Source: Desulfuromonas sp.
Lineage (GTDB): Bacteria > Desulfobacterota > Desulfuromonadia > Desulfuromonadales > BM103
Reading direction: 5' to 3'
Assembly: GCA_012026975.1 (NCBI GenBank)
Contig: VEPG01000055.1
Coordinates: 1-42,639 of the forward strand
Length of the DNA stretch: 42,639 nucleotides
A model generated the notes under the pieces. It had not been told where the DNA came from. It ran no database searches and worked only from the letters and a program-made list of their open reading frames with translations. The position numbers and the translations under genes are program-made. The first letter of the stretch is position 1; the number at the start of each line of letters is the position of its first letter. Below are positions 23,001-30,866 of this stretch, one piece after another.

Positions 23001-25997
23001 CAGCGCGGCGAACAGGTCTCCCTGATCCTCAATGACGAGCCGGTGCCGACACTCAACTTTGACGAGAGCAAACCGGTGCCCAACAGCAGCATGATGATCT
23101 CCAGTTGGGCCGGGGTCGACCTGAACAATGGCCGCAACCGCCTCGCCGCAGTGATCACTGATGCCGACGGCAAGGAAACAGCCAGCCTGCAACGCGACCT
23201 CTGGTTCGTTACCACGGCGGAGAAACTCGAATACTTCCCCGAGAAGTCCAGGCTGATCGCCGATGGGCTGCAGGCACCAACCTTCGCCGTGCGCCTGACC
23301 GACCGCGACGGCCACCCGCTGGCTCCCAAGCAGCGCGTGCAGTTCCGGGTTTCCCCTCCCTACACCGCCCTGCACGATGGCGCCGAAGATCTCACCCTCG
23401 ACCCGACCAACGGGCAGGGGACCTTTGAAGCCGGCGCCGACGGGTTGGCCTACCTGCAGCTGCAGCCGACCGCTCAGGCCGGGGAAGCCAAGGTTTCCGT
23501 ACTGCTGCCCGACGGCCCACAGGAGATCAAGGCCTGGCTCAAGCCGGCGGCACGCGACTGGATCCTGGTCGGCTTCGCCGAGGGGACCGTCGGCTACAAC
23601 ACCATCAACGACAATCAGGTCAGCGCCGCCGAGGCCGGCGTTGAGGAGCACAGCTATTCCGACGGCCAGGTCAAGTTCTTCGCCAAGGGGGCGATCAAGG
23701 GCGAATGGCTGCTGACCCTGGCCTACGACTCCGAAAAGCCGGACCTCGACGGCGACAGCCTGTACCAGATCATCGATCCAGAGACCTACTACCCGCTCTA
23801 CGGCGACGAAACGCAGCAGGGGTACGAGGCTTCCAGCGCCGAGAAACTCTATGTCAAGTTGGAGCGCGATCAGTTCTACGCCCTGTTCGGCGACATGGAG
23901 ACCGGGCTGACCCAAGCCGAGCTCTCGCAGTACAATCGCAACCTGAACGGCTTCAAGTCCGAGATGCAAAGTGAGCGTTTCGCCTATACGGTCTTCGCCG
24001 CCGACACCAAGCAGTCGTTCGTCAAGGAGGAACTGCGCGGCGACGGCACCGCCGGCCGCTATGCCCTGGACAGCAATGAGCTGGTCATCAACTCCGAGAC
24101 GGTGGTCATCGAAACCCGCGACCGCTTCCACAACGAGATCATCGTCAAGGAAGAACCCCTGTCGCGCCACGTCGATTACGATATCGACTACGATGAGGGC
24201 ACCCTCTACTTCAAGCGCCCGGTACCGAGCAAGGATGAGAACTTCAACCCGATCTTCATCGTGGTGCGCTACGAGACGCTCTCCTCGGGCAAGAAGAACC
24301 TCAATTACGGCGGCCGGGCCGCGGTGAAACTCTTCGACCAAAAGGTAGAGATCGGTGGCAGCCTGGTCCACGAGAAAAGCGGCGAAGAGAAGGGTGATTT
24401 GTACGGCTCCGACGTCACCGTCCAACTGACGCCGCAAACCAGCGTTCACGCCGAAGTGGCGGCCACCGACGTCAAGCAGACCGATGACGCGCGCAAGGGC
24501 GATGCCTACCTGGCCGAAGTCGAGCACCGCGGCGAGAAGCTTGACGGCCGCGTCTGGTTCCGCCAGCAGGATGCGGAGTTCGGCCTTGGCCAGCAGAACA
24601 GTGGCACGAATGGAATGCGCACCTACGGAGCGGAGGGCTCCTATCGCTTCAATCCGCAATGGACCCTCTCTGGCGAGGCGTATCACGAGGACAACCTGAC
24701 AACCGACGCCAAGCGTGACGTGGAGAATGCGGAGATCAGCTACCGGGCGGAGCGCTACGGACTGCTCGCCGGCGTCCGCGAGGCCCGTGACAAGTTCGAG
24801 GACGGGGAGAAACAGACCAGCCGACAGATGCTCCTCGGCGGCGACTGGAGCACAGCGGACCGCAAGCTGACCCTGCGTACCACCCATGAGCAGTCGCTGG
24901 GCAACAACAATGACAACAGCGACTTCCCGACCCGGACGATGATCGGCGCCGACTACCAGGTGACCCGCAATGTCAGCCTCTTCGCCGAGCAGGAATTCAC
25001 CTGGGGCGAGCAGGAAGACACCGAGGGGACGCGGATCGGCCTCAAGGCCACCCCGTGGCAGGGGGGCGAGGTGCATACCGCGGTGGAGCGCCAGGCAATC
25101 GAGAACGGCGAGCGGGTCTTCGCCCTGTTCGGGATCGGCCAGAACTGGCAGCTGGCCCAACGCTGGAGCATCGATCTTTCCGTCGACCGCAGCTACACGA
25201 TCAAGAACAAACCCGCCGGTGAGCGCATAAACCCGGATGTGCCGGCGGCCAGCGGCGGGGACGATGATTTCACCGCAGTGTCGGTGGGCGCGGCTTACAA
25301 GGCCGAGAAATGGTCGTGGTGGAATCGCCTGGAGACCCGGCAGGGCGAGACGGAAGACAAGGTCGGCGTCAGCTCCGGCGTCGTCGGCGAAATCAGAGAA
25401 GGGACTGCCGTTTCCGCGAAGCTGATGGCATTCATTACCGATTCGGCCGGCGGCAGCAAACGCGACGAGGAAGAGATCACCCTGGGGATGGCTTACCGGC
25501 CGAACCGGAGCAAATGGATCATCCTCGAGCGCCTCGACCTGTCACTAGCCAACGAGGATGGCGACGGCACCGGCAGCGACAGCTGGCGGATCGTCAACCA
25601 CATCCATGCCAACTACCGCGCCAGCCGCCAGTGGCAGATGTCGTTCTACTATGGCTTCAAGTATGTCCGCGAGAACTTCGATGGCGACCGCTACGACGGC
25701 TACACCGACATGATCGCCATCGAGACCCGCTACAATATCAACAGCAAATGGGATGTGGGTGTACACGGCGCCGTGCTGCATTCGTGGAACAGCAATCAGT
25801 TCGACTACAGCCTCGGCGGTGACGTCGGCTATCTGGTGATGACCAACGCCTGGGTCAGCGCCGGCTACAACCTGGTTGGCTTCGAGGACGAAGACTTCTC
25901 CGACGCCAATTACACCGCCGAAGGGCCCTACGTGAAGTTCCGCATGAAATTCGACCAGCAGTCGGTGAAGGAAGCGGCGGAATGGTTGAACAAATAA
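20007..25997 (+). CDS. Large outer-membrane protein: DUF11, SdrD-B-like and OmpA modules with a C-terminal beta-barrel
   Basis: The frame holds 1996 codons. No ribosome-binding site precedes the ATG at 20007, and the real start may be Met59 (20181), which begins a good signal peptide ending SIALA. In residues counted from 20007: an N-terminal DUF11-protein-like segment (about 95-130); a carboxypeptidase-regulatory-like sandwich (about 290-375); a DUF11 domain (424-550); an SdrD B-like domain (557-618, VPGVRVYLEDGSFVVTDKDG); an OmpA C-terminal-like domain (815-912, IDLVGHADLQE, NRRVELFVV); another sandwich; and, from about 1183, some 800 residues of alternating beta-strands rich in Tyr, Trp and Glu that look like a large barrel. 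The OmpA-like module suggests peptidoglycan contact. It is the last gene of the riboswitch operon and could anchor or export the secreted partners; this is inference. Confidence 0.85.
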   Translation: MVLRLTQHFPRMTGSLGRRLLAAVDGFVRPGTCQTDHLLQPGRSAGRASGRSARRPEFMETFRDLGRTLGLALTLLPSLAGLASIALAATPPGTLINNQAMIGYVVQGVTQPPVTTNTVTLNVRSPATIEFLTYAPIRADKEAVTVPVTEYRTGSTFNPIPAPPETAVQPVPLVPVDYYHAGNPIYIRLTDLDQNSSPATQQTVLATIRSLKADGTVIDTEVLRLTENALSSGTFTGYLLSANAGAATADGILLLEPNCHIEATYVDAFDGTDNQAYDDALVDPYGYLFDSATGAPVKAKVTLIDLATGLPATTIQGDNGAPNFPASIITGESFIFGGLPYDNPEGAFRFPLVPAGRYQLVITEADGYTVPSSTSEAQLQNRSWWGASGYITGTGWENGRWTGNFEVNPGPAIRLDVPLDPLNSYLWLQKDVSRDVAATGDFLKYTLKLENGNASAAATGVALSARLPLGFRYQKGSARIAGSKVADPAIGSDGRVLTFSLGNVPPASSIEATYVVEVAAGAKAGKAVNSARATDANGISSNTANETVTVRDEFFRNAAILVGRVLEGACGTEDTGMQGVPGVRVYLEDGSFVVTDKDGKYHFEGVTPGLHVVQVDMLTLPTGYEMIPCEQSSQFAGRTFSQFVDLKGGTLWRLNFYTAPKPPPVGTAGLALTTKLDGRQATLTVDLSAVNVPIGNLRATVMLPVGARYLSGTAARDGEAIDDPQTFDETVIFRFPALEADRHSVITFRVDLTGTKELGEMLAKALLTFDAPAAKNQRTPLAEVRFQGISQESTTSEEIRLFPRFPSFVAELQETDLAMLDQLVGQLKAKRIARIDLVGHADLQEIAPRSQHIFADNQALSVARARSVADFLKARLAIPDEAISVRGMGDTLPLVDNATEAGRAQNRRVELFVVSEKVDHREELIVTQPSSPEQVTATSGITPQGIPAPVRKSLPPPAATPPKLDQELLSTVKRERSIVWPAEGFVPEIPNIEVMVEFQRGEQVSLILNDEPVPTLNFDESKPVPNSSMMISSWAGVDLNNGRNRLAAVITDADGKETASLQRDLWFVTTAEKLEYFPEKSRLIADGLQAPTFAVRLTDRDGHPLAPKQRVQFRVSPPYTALHDGAEDLTLDPTNGQGTFEAGADGLAYLQLQPTAQAGEAKVSVLLPDGPQEIKAWLKPAARDWILVGFAEGTVGYNTINDNQVSAAEAGVEEHSYSDGQVKFFAKGAIKGEWLLTLAYDSEKPDLDGDSLYQIIDPETYYPLYGDETQQGYEASSAEKLYVKLERDQFYALFGDMETGLTQAELSQYNRNLNGFKSEMQSERFAYTVFAADTKQSFVKEELRGDGTAGRYALDSNELVINSETVVIETRDRFHNEIIVKEEPLSRHVDYDIDYDEGTLYFKRPVPSKDENFNPIFIVVRYETLSSGKKNLNYGGRAAVKLFDQKVEIGGSLVHEKSGEEKGDLYGSDVTVQLTPQTSVHAEVAATDVKQTDDARKGDAYLAEVEHRGEKLDGRVWFRQQDAEFGLGQQNSGTNGMRTYGAEGSYRFNPQWTLSGEAYHEDNLTTDAKRDVENAEISYRAERYGLLAGVREARDKFEDGEKQTSRQMLLGGDWSTADRKLTLRTTHEQSLGNNNDNSDFPTRTMIGADYQVTRNVSLFAEQEFTWGEQEDTEGTRIGLKATPWQGGEVHTAVERQAIENGERVFALFGIGQNWQLAQRWSIDLSVDRSYTIKNKPAGERINPDVPAASGGDDDFTAVSVGAAYKAEKWSWWNRLETRQGETEDKVGVSSGVVGEIREGTAVSAKLMAFITDSAGGSKRDEEEITLGMAYRPNRSKWIILERLDLSLANEDGDGTGSDSWRIVNHIHANYRASRQWQMSFYYGFKYVRENFDGDRYDGYTDMIAIETRYNINSKWDVGVHGAVLHSWNSNQFDYSLGGDVGYLVMTNAWVSAGYNLVGFEDEDFSDANYTAEGPYVKFRMKFDQQSVKEAAEWLNK

Positions 25998-26003
25998 AAG
26001 GGC

Positions 26004-26038
26004 CAAGACGCAAGATTAATAATTTTATCTTGCGTCTT
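26004..26038. terminator. AT-looped 13-bp hairpin after the barrel gene
   Basis: CAAGACGCAAGAT pairs perfectly with ATCTTGCGTCTTG around a 10-base AT loop, 7 bases after the stop codon. It has no T-tract and may protect or process the 3' end; the strong terminator follows directly. Confidence 0.5.
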
Positions 26039-26050
26039 GTATCTTGTCGC

Positions 26051-26092
26051 CAGCAAAAAGGGCGACCCCGGATGGGGCCGCCCTTTTTGCTG
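26051..26092. terminator. Strong bidirectional terminator between convergent genes
   Basis: CAGCAAAAAGGGCG-A-CCCC pairs with GGGG-C-CGCCCTTTTTGCTG. The A-run and T-run inside the arms give a U-tract on both strands. It can stop both the surface-protein operon (+) and the peroxiredoxin gene (-). Confidence 0.9.
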
Positions 26093-26104
26093 GTGATCTG
26101 AATT

Positions 26105-26707
26105 TTACAGCTTCCCCGCCTTCTCTTTCAGATAACTCGCCACCCCTTCGGCATTCGGCTTCATCCCCTCGTCCCCCTTGTTCCAGCCGGCCGGGCAGAC
26201 TTCGCCGTACTTCTCGGTGAACTGCAGGGCATCGACCATGCGCAGCATCTCGTCGACGTTGCGCCCGAGCGGCAGGTCGTTGACCACCTGATGCCGGACC
26301 TTGCCGTCCCGATCGATCAGGAACGAGCCGCGATAAGCCACGCCGGCCTGTTCGAACTCGACATCGTAGGCCTGGCAGATCTCATGCTTGATGTCGGCGA
26401 CCAGCGGGTAGGTGACCGCGCCGATCCCGCCTTCCTCGACCGGCGTGTTGCGCCAGGCGATGTGGGTGAACTGCGAGTCGATCGAGCAGCCGATGACCTG
26501 CACTCCGCGCGCTTCGAACTCCTTGATCCGCTTGCTGAAAGCGATCAGTTCGGTGGGGCAGACAAAGGTAAAGTCGAGGGGGTAGAAAAACAGGACCACA
26601 TACTGACCCTGATAGTGCGCCAAGTTGAACTCATTCATAATGCTGCCGTCGGGCATGACGGCGGTGGCGGTGAAGTTGGGGGCATGCTTGCCGACCAGTA
26701 CGCTCAT
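26105..26707 (-). CDS. Typical 2-Cys peroxiredoxin (AhpC/Prx1 type)
   Basis: This 200-aa cytoplasmic thiol peroxidase reduces hydrogen peroxide and organic peroxides. The peroxidatic Cys50 lies in DFTFVCPTE, and the resolving Cys171 in GEVCPAGW near the C-terminus marks the typical 2-Cys class. The GGIGAVTYPLVAD loop is also present. AAGGAG lies 6-10 bases before the ATG at 26707. No reductase gene (ahpF, trx) is adjacent. A promoter lies upstream, together with a GTAAT/ATTAC palindrome that might be an operator. It is probably monocistronic and stops at the bidirectional terminator. Confidence 0.95.
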   Translation of the reverse strand: MSVLVGKHAPNFTATAVMPDGSIMNEFNLAHYQGQYVVLFFYPLDFTFVCPTELIAFSKRIKEFEARGVQVIGCSIDSQFTHIAWRNTPVEEGGIGAVTYPLVADIKHEICQAYDVEFEQAGVAYRGSFLIDRDGKVRHQVVNDLPLGRNVDEMLRMVDALQFTEKYGEVCPAGWNKGDEGMKPNAEGVASYLKEKAGKL

Positions 26708-26760
26708 GAAACAACTCCTTTCAGGATGGAAGATTGCGGGATAACGACAACATGTTCGAC

Positions 26761-26800
26761 AGTTTATCCATCCCTATCAGGTTGTCAAGTAATTTATTAC
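26761..26800 (-). promoter_or_regulatory. Peroxiredoxin promoter with adjacent palindrome
   Basis: On the minus strand, TTGACA (26788-26783) and TAAACT (26766-26761) are separated by 16 bases. GTAATTTATTAC (26789-26800), a perfect GTAAT/ATTAC inverted repeat, lies immediately upstream of the -35 box and could bind a redox regulator of the Rrf2 or PerR kind. The regulator is not identified. Confidence 0.5.
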
Positions 26801-26857
26801 CAAATTAGTCTTATTTCTTGCGCTGGCACTTTATCTGGAGAACTTGGTGCTCATCGC

Positions 26858-27751
26858 TCAACTTTTCTTTTTACTGCGCGGATGCGCCTTGTCATATACC
26901 GCCATCAACTGGTCGACGCTGACCTGGGTGTAGCGCTGGGTAGTGGAGAGGGAGGCATGGCCAAGCAGTTCCTGGATGGCGCGCAGGTCGGCCCCGCCGT
27001 CAAGCAGATGGGTCGCGAAGGAGTGGCGCAGGGCGTGCGGCGAAATATCCTTAAGGACTCCCGCCTTGAGCAGGTGGACCTTGAGATGGCGTTGCACGCT
27101 GCGTTGCGTGAGCCTCCCACCGCGATGATTGACGAACAGCGGCGCGTCGTCGCTCACCGGGCCGCGCGCTTCGAGATAGGCGAACAACGCCTCGTGCGCC
27201 TTGCGCCCGACCGGCACGATCCGCTCCTTTCGCCCCTTGCCGAGCACCCGGACCAGGTTTTCGCGCAGATCGAGGCCGCCGACATCGAGGCCGGTCAGTT
27301 CGCTGACACGCAGACCACTGGAATAGAGCAGCTCGAGGAAGGCCCGGTCGCGCAGGGCCAGCACCGTGACCCCGTGACCGCGCTCCATCAGCGTCGCGGC
27401 CTCATCGACCGACAGCGTTTTGGGGAGATAGCGGTTGCGCTTCGGTGTCGCCACCGCTTCGGCGGGATTGGTCGCCAGCACCCCTTCGCGCACCAGGTAG
27501 CGGAAAAACGTGCGCAGGGTGGAAAGCTTGCGGGCGATCGACGTCCGCTGGTTGTGCTTGTGCAGCTCGGCCAGGTAGCGCCGCAGTTGCAAGTGGTCGA
27601 TCCGCCGCAGAACCGCCGCATCGGCACCGCCGCTGCCGGCGAGAAACCCCTGGAATTCGACCAGGTCGCGCCGGTAGGCCGCGCAGGTGTGCGGCGACAG
27701 ATTGCGCTCGACGGCGAGGAACTGCTGAAAGCGCTCGATCCATTCCTGCAT
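26858..27751 (-). CDS. xerC: Site-specific tyrosine recombinase XerC
   Basis: This 297-aa recombinase resolves chromosome dimers at dif together with XerD. The start at 27751 (MQEWIERFQQFL) is chosen because AAGGTGG lies 5 bases upstream; the frame is open for 21 more codons without a better site. The N-terminal SAM-like DNA-binding domain spans about 1-95. The catalytic set is complete: Arg148 (SGLRVSEL), Lys172 (LGKGRKER), His239 and Arg242 (HALRHSFATHLL), His265 (LGHASLSTTQ) and Tyr274 (RYT). Length and motifs fit chromosomal XerC rather than a phage integrase. Nothing mobile is visible at either side. Confidence 0.9.
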   Translation of the reverse strand: MQEWIERFQQFLAVERNLSPHTCAAYRRDLVEFQGFLAGSGGADAAVLRRIDHLQLRRYLAELHKHNQRTSIARKLSTLRTFFRYLVREGVLATNPAEAVATPKRNRYLPKTLSVDEAATLMERGHGVTVLALRDRAFLELLYSSGLRVSELTGLDVGGLDLRENLVRVLGKGRKERIVPVGRKAHEALFAYLEARGPVSDDAPLFVNHRGGRLTQRSVQRHLKVHLLKAGVLKDISPHALRHSFATHLLDGGADLRAIQELLGHASLSTTQRYTQVSVDQLMAVYDKAHPRSKKKS

Positions 27752-27795
27752 GAATGCCACCTTAGCACACTCACCGGCCGGTCGAAAGGCTTCGA

Positions 27796-27824
27796 TTGAC
27801 CGCTTCCGGCGCATGCGCTAACTT
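27796..27824 (+). promoter_or_regulatory. Promoter that would give a leaderless mRNA for the lipase-like gene
   Basis: TTGACC (27796-27801) and TAACTT (27819-27824) have a 17-base spacer. The -10 box ends only 6 bases before the ATG at 27831, so transcription would start at or next to the start codon. Confidence 0.45.
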
Positions 27825-27830
27825 CACGGA

Positions 27831-28715
27831 ATGACCTCCATCCTGCTGATCCTGCTGATCCTGCTTGCCGGCTTGCTGGCTCTTGCCACCGCGGTGCTCG
27901 CCCTTTCGGTCGTGCTCAGCTTCAGCATCGCCTGGTATGAACGCAGCAACGCCGATCTCCGGCTGATCGATCATCGCCATCCCGGCCTGGCCGGCCGGCT
28001 GATGCTGACCGAATTCGCCGGTCTGCTCCTCACCCTGCTGCTGCGCCCGCTCGGCTGGCTCCCCGCGAGAATCCCCACGGGGCCAGCCCGTCGCCCCCCC
28101 GTCATCCTGCTGCACGGCCTGTTCCAGAACCGCAGCTGCCTTTTTCTCCTGCAGTGGCGCCTGCGCGCCGCCGGCTTCGACCGGATCGTCAGCATCAACA
28201 CCCCGCCCTGGCTCGCCCTGGAAACGCTGACCGAGCGGCTGCGCCACGCCGTAGAGCAGCTCCGCACCGCAACCGGGGCGGAGAAAGTGCACTTGGTCGG
28301 CCATTCCATGGGCGGGATTATCGCCCGCGATTTCATCCAATTGCACGGTGGTGCCCCGCACGTGGCGAGCTGCGTGACTCTCGGCTCCCCGCATCGGGGA
28401 TCGAAACTCGCGCCGTTCGCCGTTTCCAGTCTGGGACGCTCGCTTCTCCCCGGCTCGCAACTGCTGACCGACCTGAATGCCGCCGCGCTGCCGGCCGGCG
28501 TCAGTTTTACCGCGATTTACAGCCGCCACGACAATATCATCGTCCCGATGGAGAATGCCCGACTCGACGGCGCCGACAACATCGAATTCGCCGACATGGG
28601 CCATACGACCATGCTCTTTGCAGCAACAACGGCAGAGGCGGTGGCTGGGGCGCTGCTGGCCGCGCCCCAGGGCGGAGCGAGCGCCGCCCCTGCATCCTTT
28701 TCGGAGCCTCCATGA
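27831..28715 (+). CDS. Membrane-anchored alpha/beta-hydrolase, lipase-like
   Basis: This 294-aa protein has one N-terminal membrane helix (LLILLILLAGLLALATAVLA) and an alpha/beta-hydrolase domain. The oxyanion-loop strand is VILLHGLFQN, the nucleophile Ser159 lies in VGHSMGG, and the probable acid and base are Asp234 (SRHDNIIVP) and His258 (DMGHTT). GSPHRGSKLA after the nucleophile is typical of triacylglycerol-lipase and PGAP1-like enzymes. The natural substrate, probably a lipid or ester in the envelope, is unknown. The stop overlaps the next start (ATGA), so it is coupled to the yjbQ-type gene. Confidence 0.82.
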   Translation: MTSILLILLILLAGLLALATAVLALSVVLSFSIAWYERSNADLRLIDHRHPGLAGRLMLTEFAGLLLTLLLRPLGWLPARIPTGPARRPPVILLHGLFQNRSCLFLLQWRLRAAGFDRIVSINTPPWLALETLTERLRHAVEQLRTATGAEKVHLVGHSMGGIIARDFIQLHGGAPHVASCVTLGSPHRGSKLAPFAVSSLGRSLLPGSQLLTDLNAAALPAGVSFTAIYSRHDNIIVPMENARLDGADNIEFADMGHTTMLFAATTAEAVAGALLAAPQGGASAAPASFSEPP

Positions 28716-29107
28716 CTACCATCACCATCGACAGCCATCAACACGTCGAACTGATCGAGATCACCACCCAGGTCCGTGCCGCCATCCGCAGCAGCGGCAT
28801 CTCCGTCGGGCTGGCCGTGGTCTACACCCCGCACACCACCGCGGCGATCACCATCAACGAAAACGCCGACCCCGATGTCGCCCGCGACATGGTCGTGACC
28901 CTTAGCAAGCTGGTGCCGTTCGACGATCACTACCGTCATGCCGAGGGGAACAGCGCGGCCCACGTCAAGAGCACCCTGGTCGGTGCCAGCGAAACGCTGA
29001 TCATACACGACGGCGCTCCCGTGCTCGGCACCTGGCAGGGGCTTTATTTCTGCGAATTCGATGGCCCGCGCCGACGGCAGGTGCACATCAAGGTCATTGG
29101 CGCATGA
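28712..29107 (+). CDS. yjbQ: YjbQ/UPF0047 family protein (secondary thiamine-phosphate synthase type)
   Basis: This 131-aa protein covers the whole UPF0047 domain. The metal-binding and fold signatures YTPHTTAAITINENADPDV, DDHYRHAEGNSAAHVKSTLVG and GTWQGLYFCEFDGPRRRQVHIKV are intact. E. coli YjbQ has weak thiamine-phosphate synthase activity, but the physiological role of the family is unsettled. The ATG at 28712 overlaps the upstream stop by 4 bases, with GGAG 7 bases before it, and its own stop overlaps the start of the ferredoxin gene. No thiamine genes lie nearby. Confidence 0.9.
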   Translation: MTTITIDSHQHVELIEITTQVRAAIRSSGISVGLAVVYTPHTTAAITINENADPDVARDMVVTLSKLVPFDDHYRHAEGNSAAHVKSTLVGASETLIIHDGAPVLGTWQGLYFCEFDGPRRRQVHIKVIGA

Positions 29108-30243
29108 CGTTCCCCGTCTCCATCCAGGCCTTGGCCGACTACCACCCGGAGCGGGTGCGCACGGCCATGGAGCAGGTGCTGGCGCCGCTCGGCGGGATGG
29201 CAGCTTTCATCCGCCCCGGACAGAAGGTGCTGATCAAACCGAACCTGTTGTCCGGCAAGCCCCCGGAGAAAGCGGTCACCACTCACCCGGAGATCGTCCG
29301 TCAGGCCATCCTGCTGGCGCAGGCGGCCGGCGGCATCGTCAGCGTCGGTGATTCGCCGGGGATCGGTAAGCCCGAGGTGGTGGCCCGCAAGTGCGGGGTT
29401 CTACAGGTCGTCGAGGAGACCGGTGCGCGCTTCGCGCCGTTTCTTGAATCGGTGCCGGTCAGCGTCCGCGAGGGGACTTTCCATCAGCTTGAAGTGGCCA
29501 GGGAAGTGCTCGATGCCGACGTGATCATCAATCTCCCCAAGCTCAAGACTCACCAGATGATGGGGTACACCGGGGCGGTCAAGAACATGTTCGGAAGCGT
29601 AGTCGGCATGCGCAAGGTCCGTCTGCACCTGCAGGCCGGCGCCGACCCGGCGTTCTTTGCCCTGATGCTGCTGGAGTTGGCCGAGCATTTCCCGCCGGCA
29701 CTGTCGATCATGGATGCCGTAATCGGCATGGAGGGGAACGGCCCGGGGAGCGGCGACCCGGTCCGGATCGGCGCGCTGCTCGCCTCGCCCCACCCGCTCG
29801 CCCTCGACACCGTGGCCACCGCCCTGGTCGGCTTTAGCGAACGCCAGGTCTGGACCCAGCGGATGGCGCGCGAGAGCGGCCGCCCCGGCAGCCGCATGGA
29901 CGAGGTGACGGTCATCGGCCCGGAGCTTGCGAGCCTGCGCCCAAAAAGCTTCAGGCCAGCGCCGAGTTCGGACATCGGCTTCGGCCTGCCGGCCCCGGCC
30001 AAACGCCTGCTGCGCAACACCCTGACCGCCCGCCCGGAGATCGATCCCCGCTGCGTGCGCTGCGGCGACTGCGTCCGCCATTGCCCGCCGCACGCCATGC
30101 TCCTTGACGAGCGTGGCGTACGGATCGACTACCACAAGTGCATCCGCTGCTTCTGCTGCCAGGAACTCTGCCCCCACGGCGCCATCCAAACCCGGCAGGG
30201 CGGCCTGCTGCGCATCGCTTCGTTCCTGGGCGGACGCAGCTGA
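29104..30243 (+). CDS. DUF362 protein with C-terminal 2x[4Fe-4S] ferredoxin domain
   Basis: This 379-aa protein starts in a 4-base overlap with yjbQ. Residues about 1-300 are a DUF362 domain, with VLIKPNLLSGKPPEKAVTTHPE, VSVGDSPGIG, DADVIINLPKLKTHQMMGYTGAVKNMFG and MDAVIGMEGNGPGSGDP, the usual family blocks. The C-terminus carries two 4Fe-4S binding motifs: Cys317, 320, 323 and 327 (CVRCGDCVRHC) and Cys346, 349, 352 and 356. DUF362-ferredoxin fusions are common in anaerobes and their reaction is not established; electron transfer or Fe-S-linked maturation is plausible. No membrane segment is seen. Confidence 0.88.
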   Translation: MTFPVSIQALADYHPERVRTAMEQVLAPLGGMAAFIRPGQKVLIKPNLLSGKPPEKAVTTHPEIVRQAILLAQAAGGIVSVGDSPGIGKPEVVARKCGVLQVVEETGARFAPFLESVPVSVREGTFHQLEVAREVLDADVIINLPKLKTHQMMGYTGAVKNMFGSVVGMRKVRLHLQAGADPAFFALMLLELAEHFPPALSIMDAVIGMEGNGPGSGDPVRIGALLASPHPLALDTVATALVGFSERQVWTQRMARESGRPGSRMDEVTVIGPELASLRPKSFRPAPSSDIGFGLPAPAKRLLRNTLTARPEIDPRCVRCGDCVRHCPPHAMLLDERGVRIDYHKCIRCFCCQELCPHGAIQTRQGGLLRIASFLGGRS

Positions 30244-30267
30244 CAGCCGGTTTAAATCGGCTATACT
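30240..30267 (+). promoter_or_regulatory. Promoter of the LEA-like lipoprotein operon
   Basis: CTGACA (30240-30245) and TATACT (30262-30267) are separated by 16 bases, directly after the DUF362 stop and 25 bases before the next ATG. Confidence 0.55.
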
Positions 30268-30291
30268 CGGAGCATCTCCGAGGAGGCCGTT

Positions 30292-30864
30292 ATGTCCAAA
30301 TTACACTCCCCCCTGCGTATGCTGCCGATGCTCCTGCTCGGCCTGTTGCTGGCCGGCTGTGCGGCGATCCGCCCGGAACCACCGGAGGTCCAGCTCGCCG
30401 GACTGACCATCAGCGACCTGTCGCTAAGCCACGCCAACTTTCTGGCGACCTTGAGCCTTTACAACCCCAACAACGCAGAACTCGAGATCGAGGGGCTTGA
30501 TTTCGCCCTTACCCTCGACAAGGTGCAGATCGCCCGCGGCGCTACCGCCAAAGCCTTCACCATCCCGGCCGAGCAGACCGGAGAGGCTTCGCTGCGCCTT
30601 TCCACCAGCCTGATCAATCTCTTCCGGCTCTCGCAGAAGCTTAAGGGCCTGGAGGAGGTGCCGTTCCGCATCAGCGGCCAGGTAAAGATCGGTGGGCCCG
30701 GCTTCCTGTGGATGACCGTGCCGATCGACAGCGAAGGGACGATCCCGCTCGCCGGTGCCTTCGACCAGCTCTTTTCCGTCCCCGACGACTTCTGGCGTCA
30801 ACCCGGCAAACTCCGGCCCGAAGGGACTTCCCGGCCTGACCCCGCCAACCCTACAGGGAGGTGA
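30292..30864 (+). CDS. LEA type 2 (LEA14/WHy-like) lipoprotein
   Basis: This 190-aa protein has a lipoprotein signal peptide ending in lipobox LLAGC (Cys near 23). It is followed by a WHy/LEA14-like immunoglobulin-type domain: VQLAGLTISDLSLSHANFLATLSLYNPNNAELEIEGLDFALTLD, with the family hallmark NPN. Bacterial members are thought to help envelope stability under stress; no direct function is known. The C-terminal tail is Pro/Arg-rich. GAGG lies about 8 bases before the ATG. The gene overlaps the leader of the following DUF4197 gene, so the two form an operon. Confidence 0.82.
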   Translation: MSKLHSPLRMLPMLLLGLLLAGCAAIRPEPPEVQLAGLTISDLSLSHANFLATLSLYNPNNAELEIEGLDFALTLDKVQIARGATAKAFTIPAEQTGEASLRLSTSLINLFRLSQKLKGLEEVPFRISGQVKIGGPGFLWMTVPIDSEGTIPLAGAFDQLFSVPDDFWRQPGKLRPEGTSRPDPANPTGR

Positions 30865-30866
30865 CC

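Noticed and set aside
21153-25160. 1335-codon frame antisense to the large barrel gene
   Set aside because: Composition is a reverse-complement shadow of a high-GC gene and no recognisable motif is present.
26858-27751. Tyrosine recombinase as sign of an integrated mobile element
   Set aside because: Length, complete catalytic set and sequence fit chromosomal XerC, and no attachment repeats, tRNA or phage genes are nearby.
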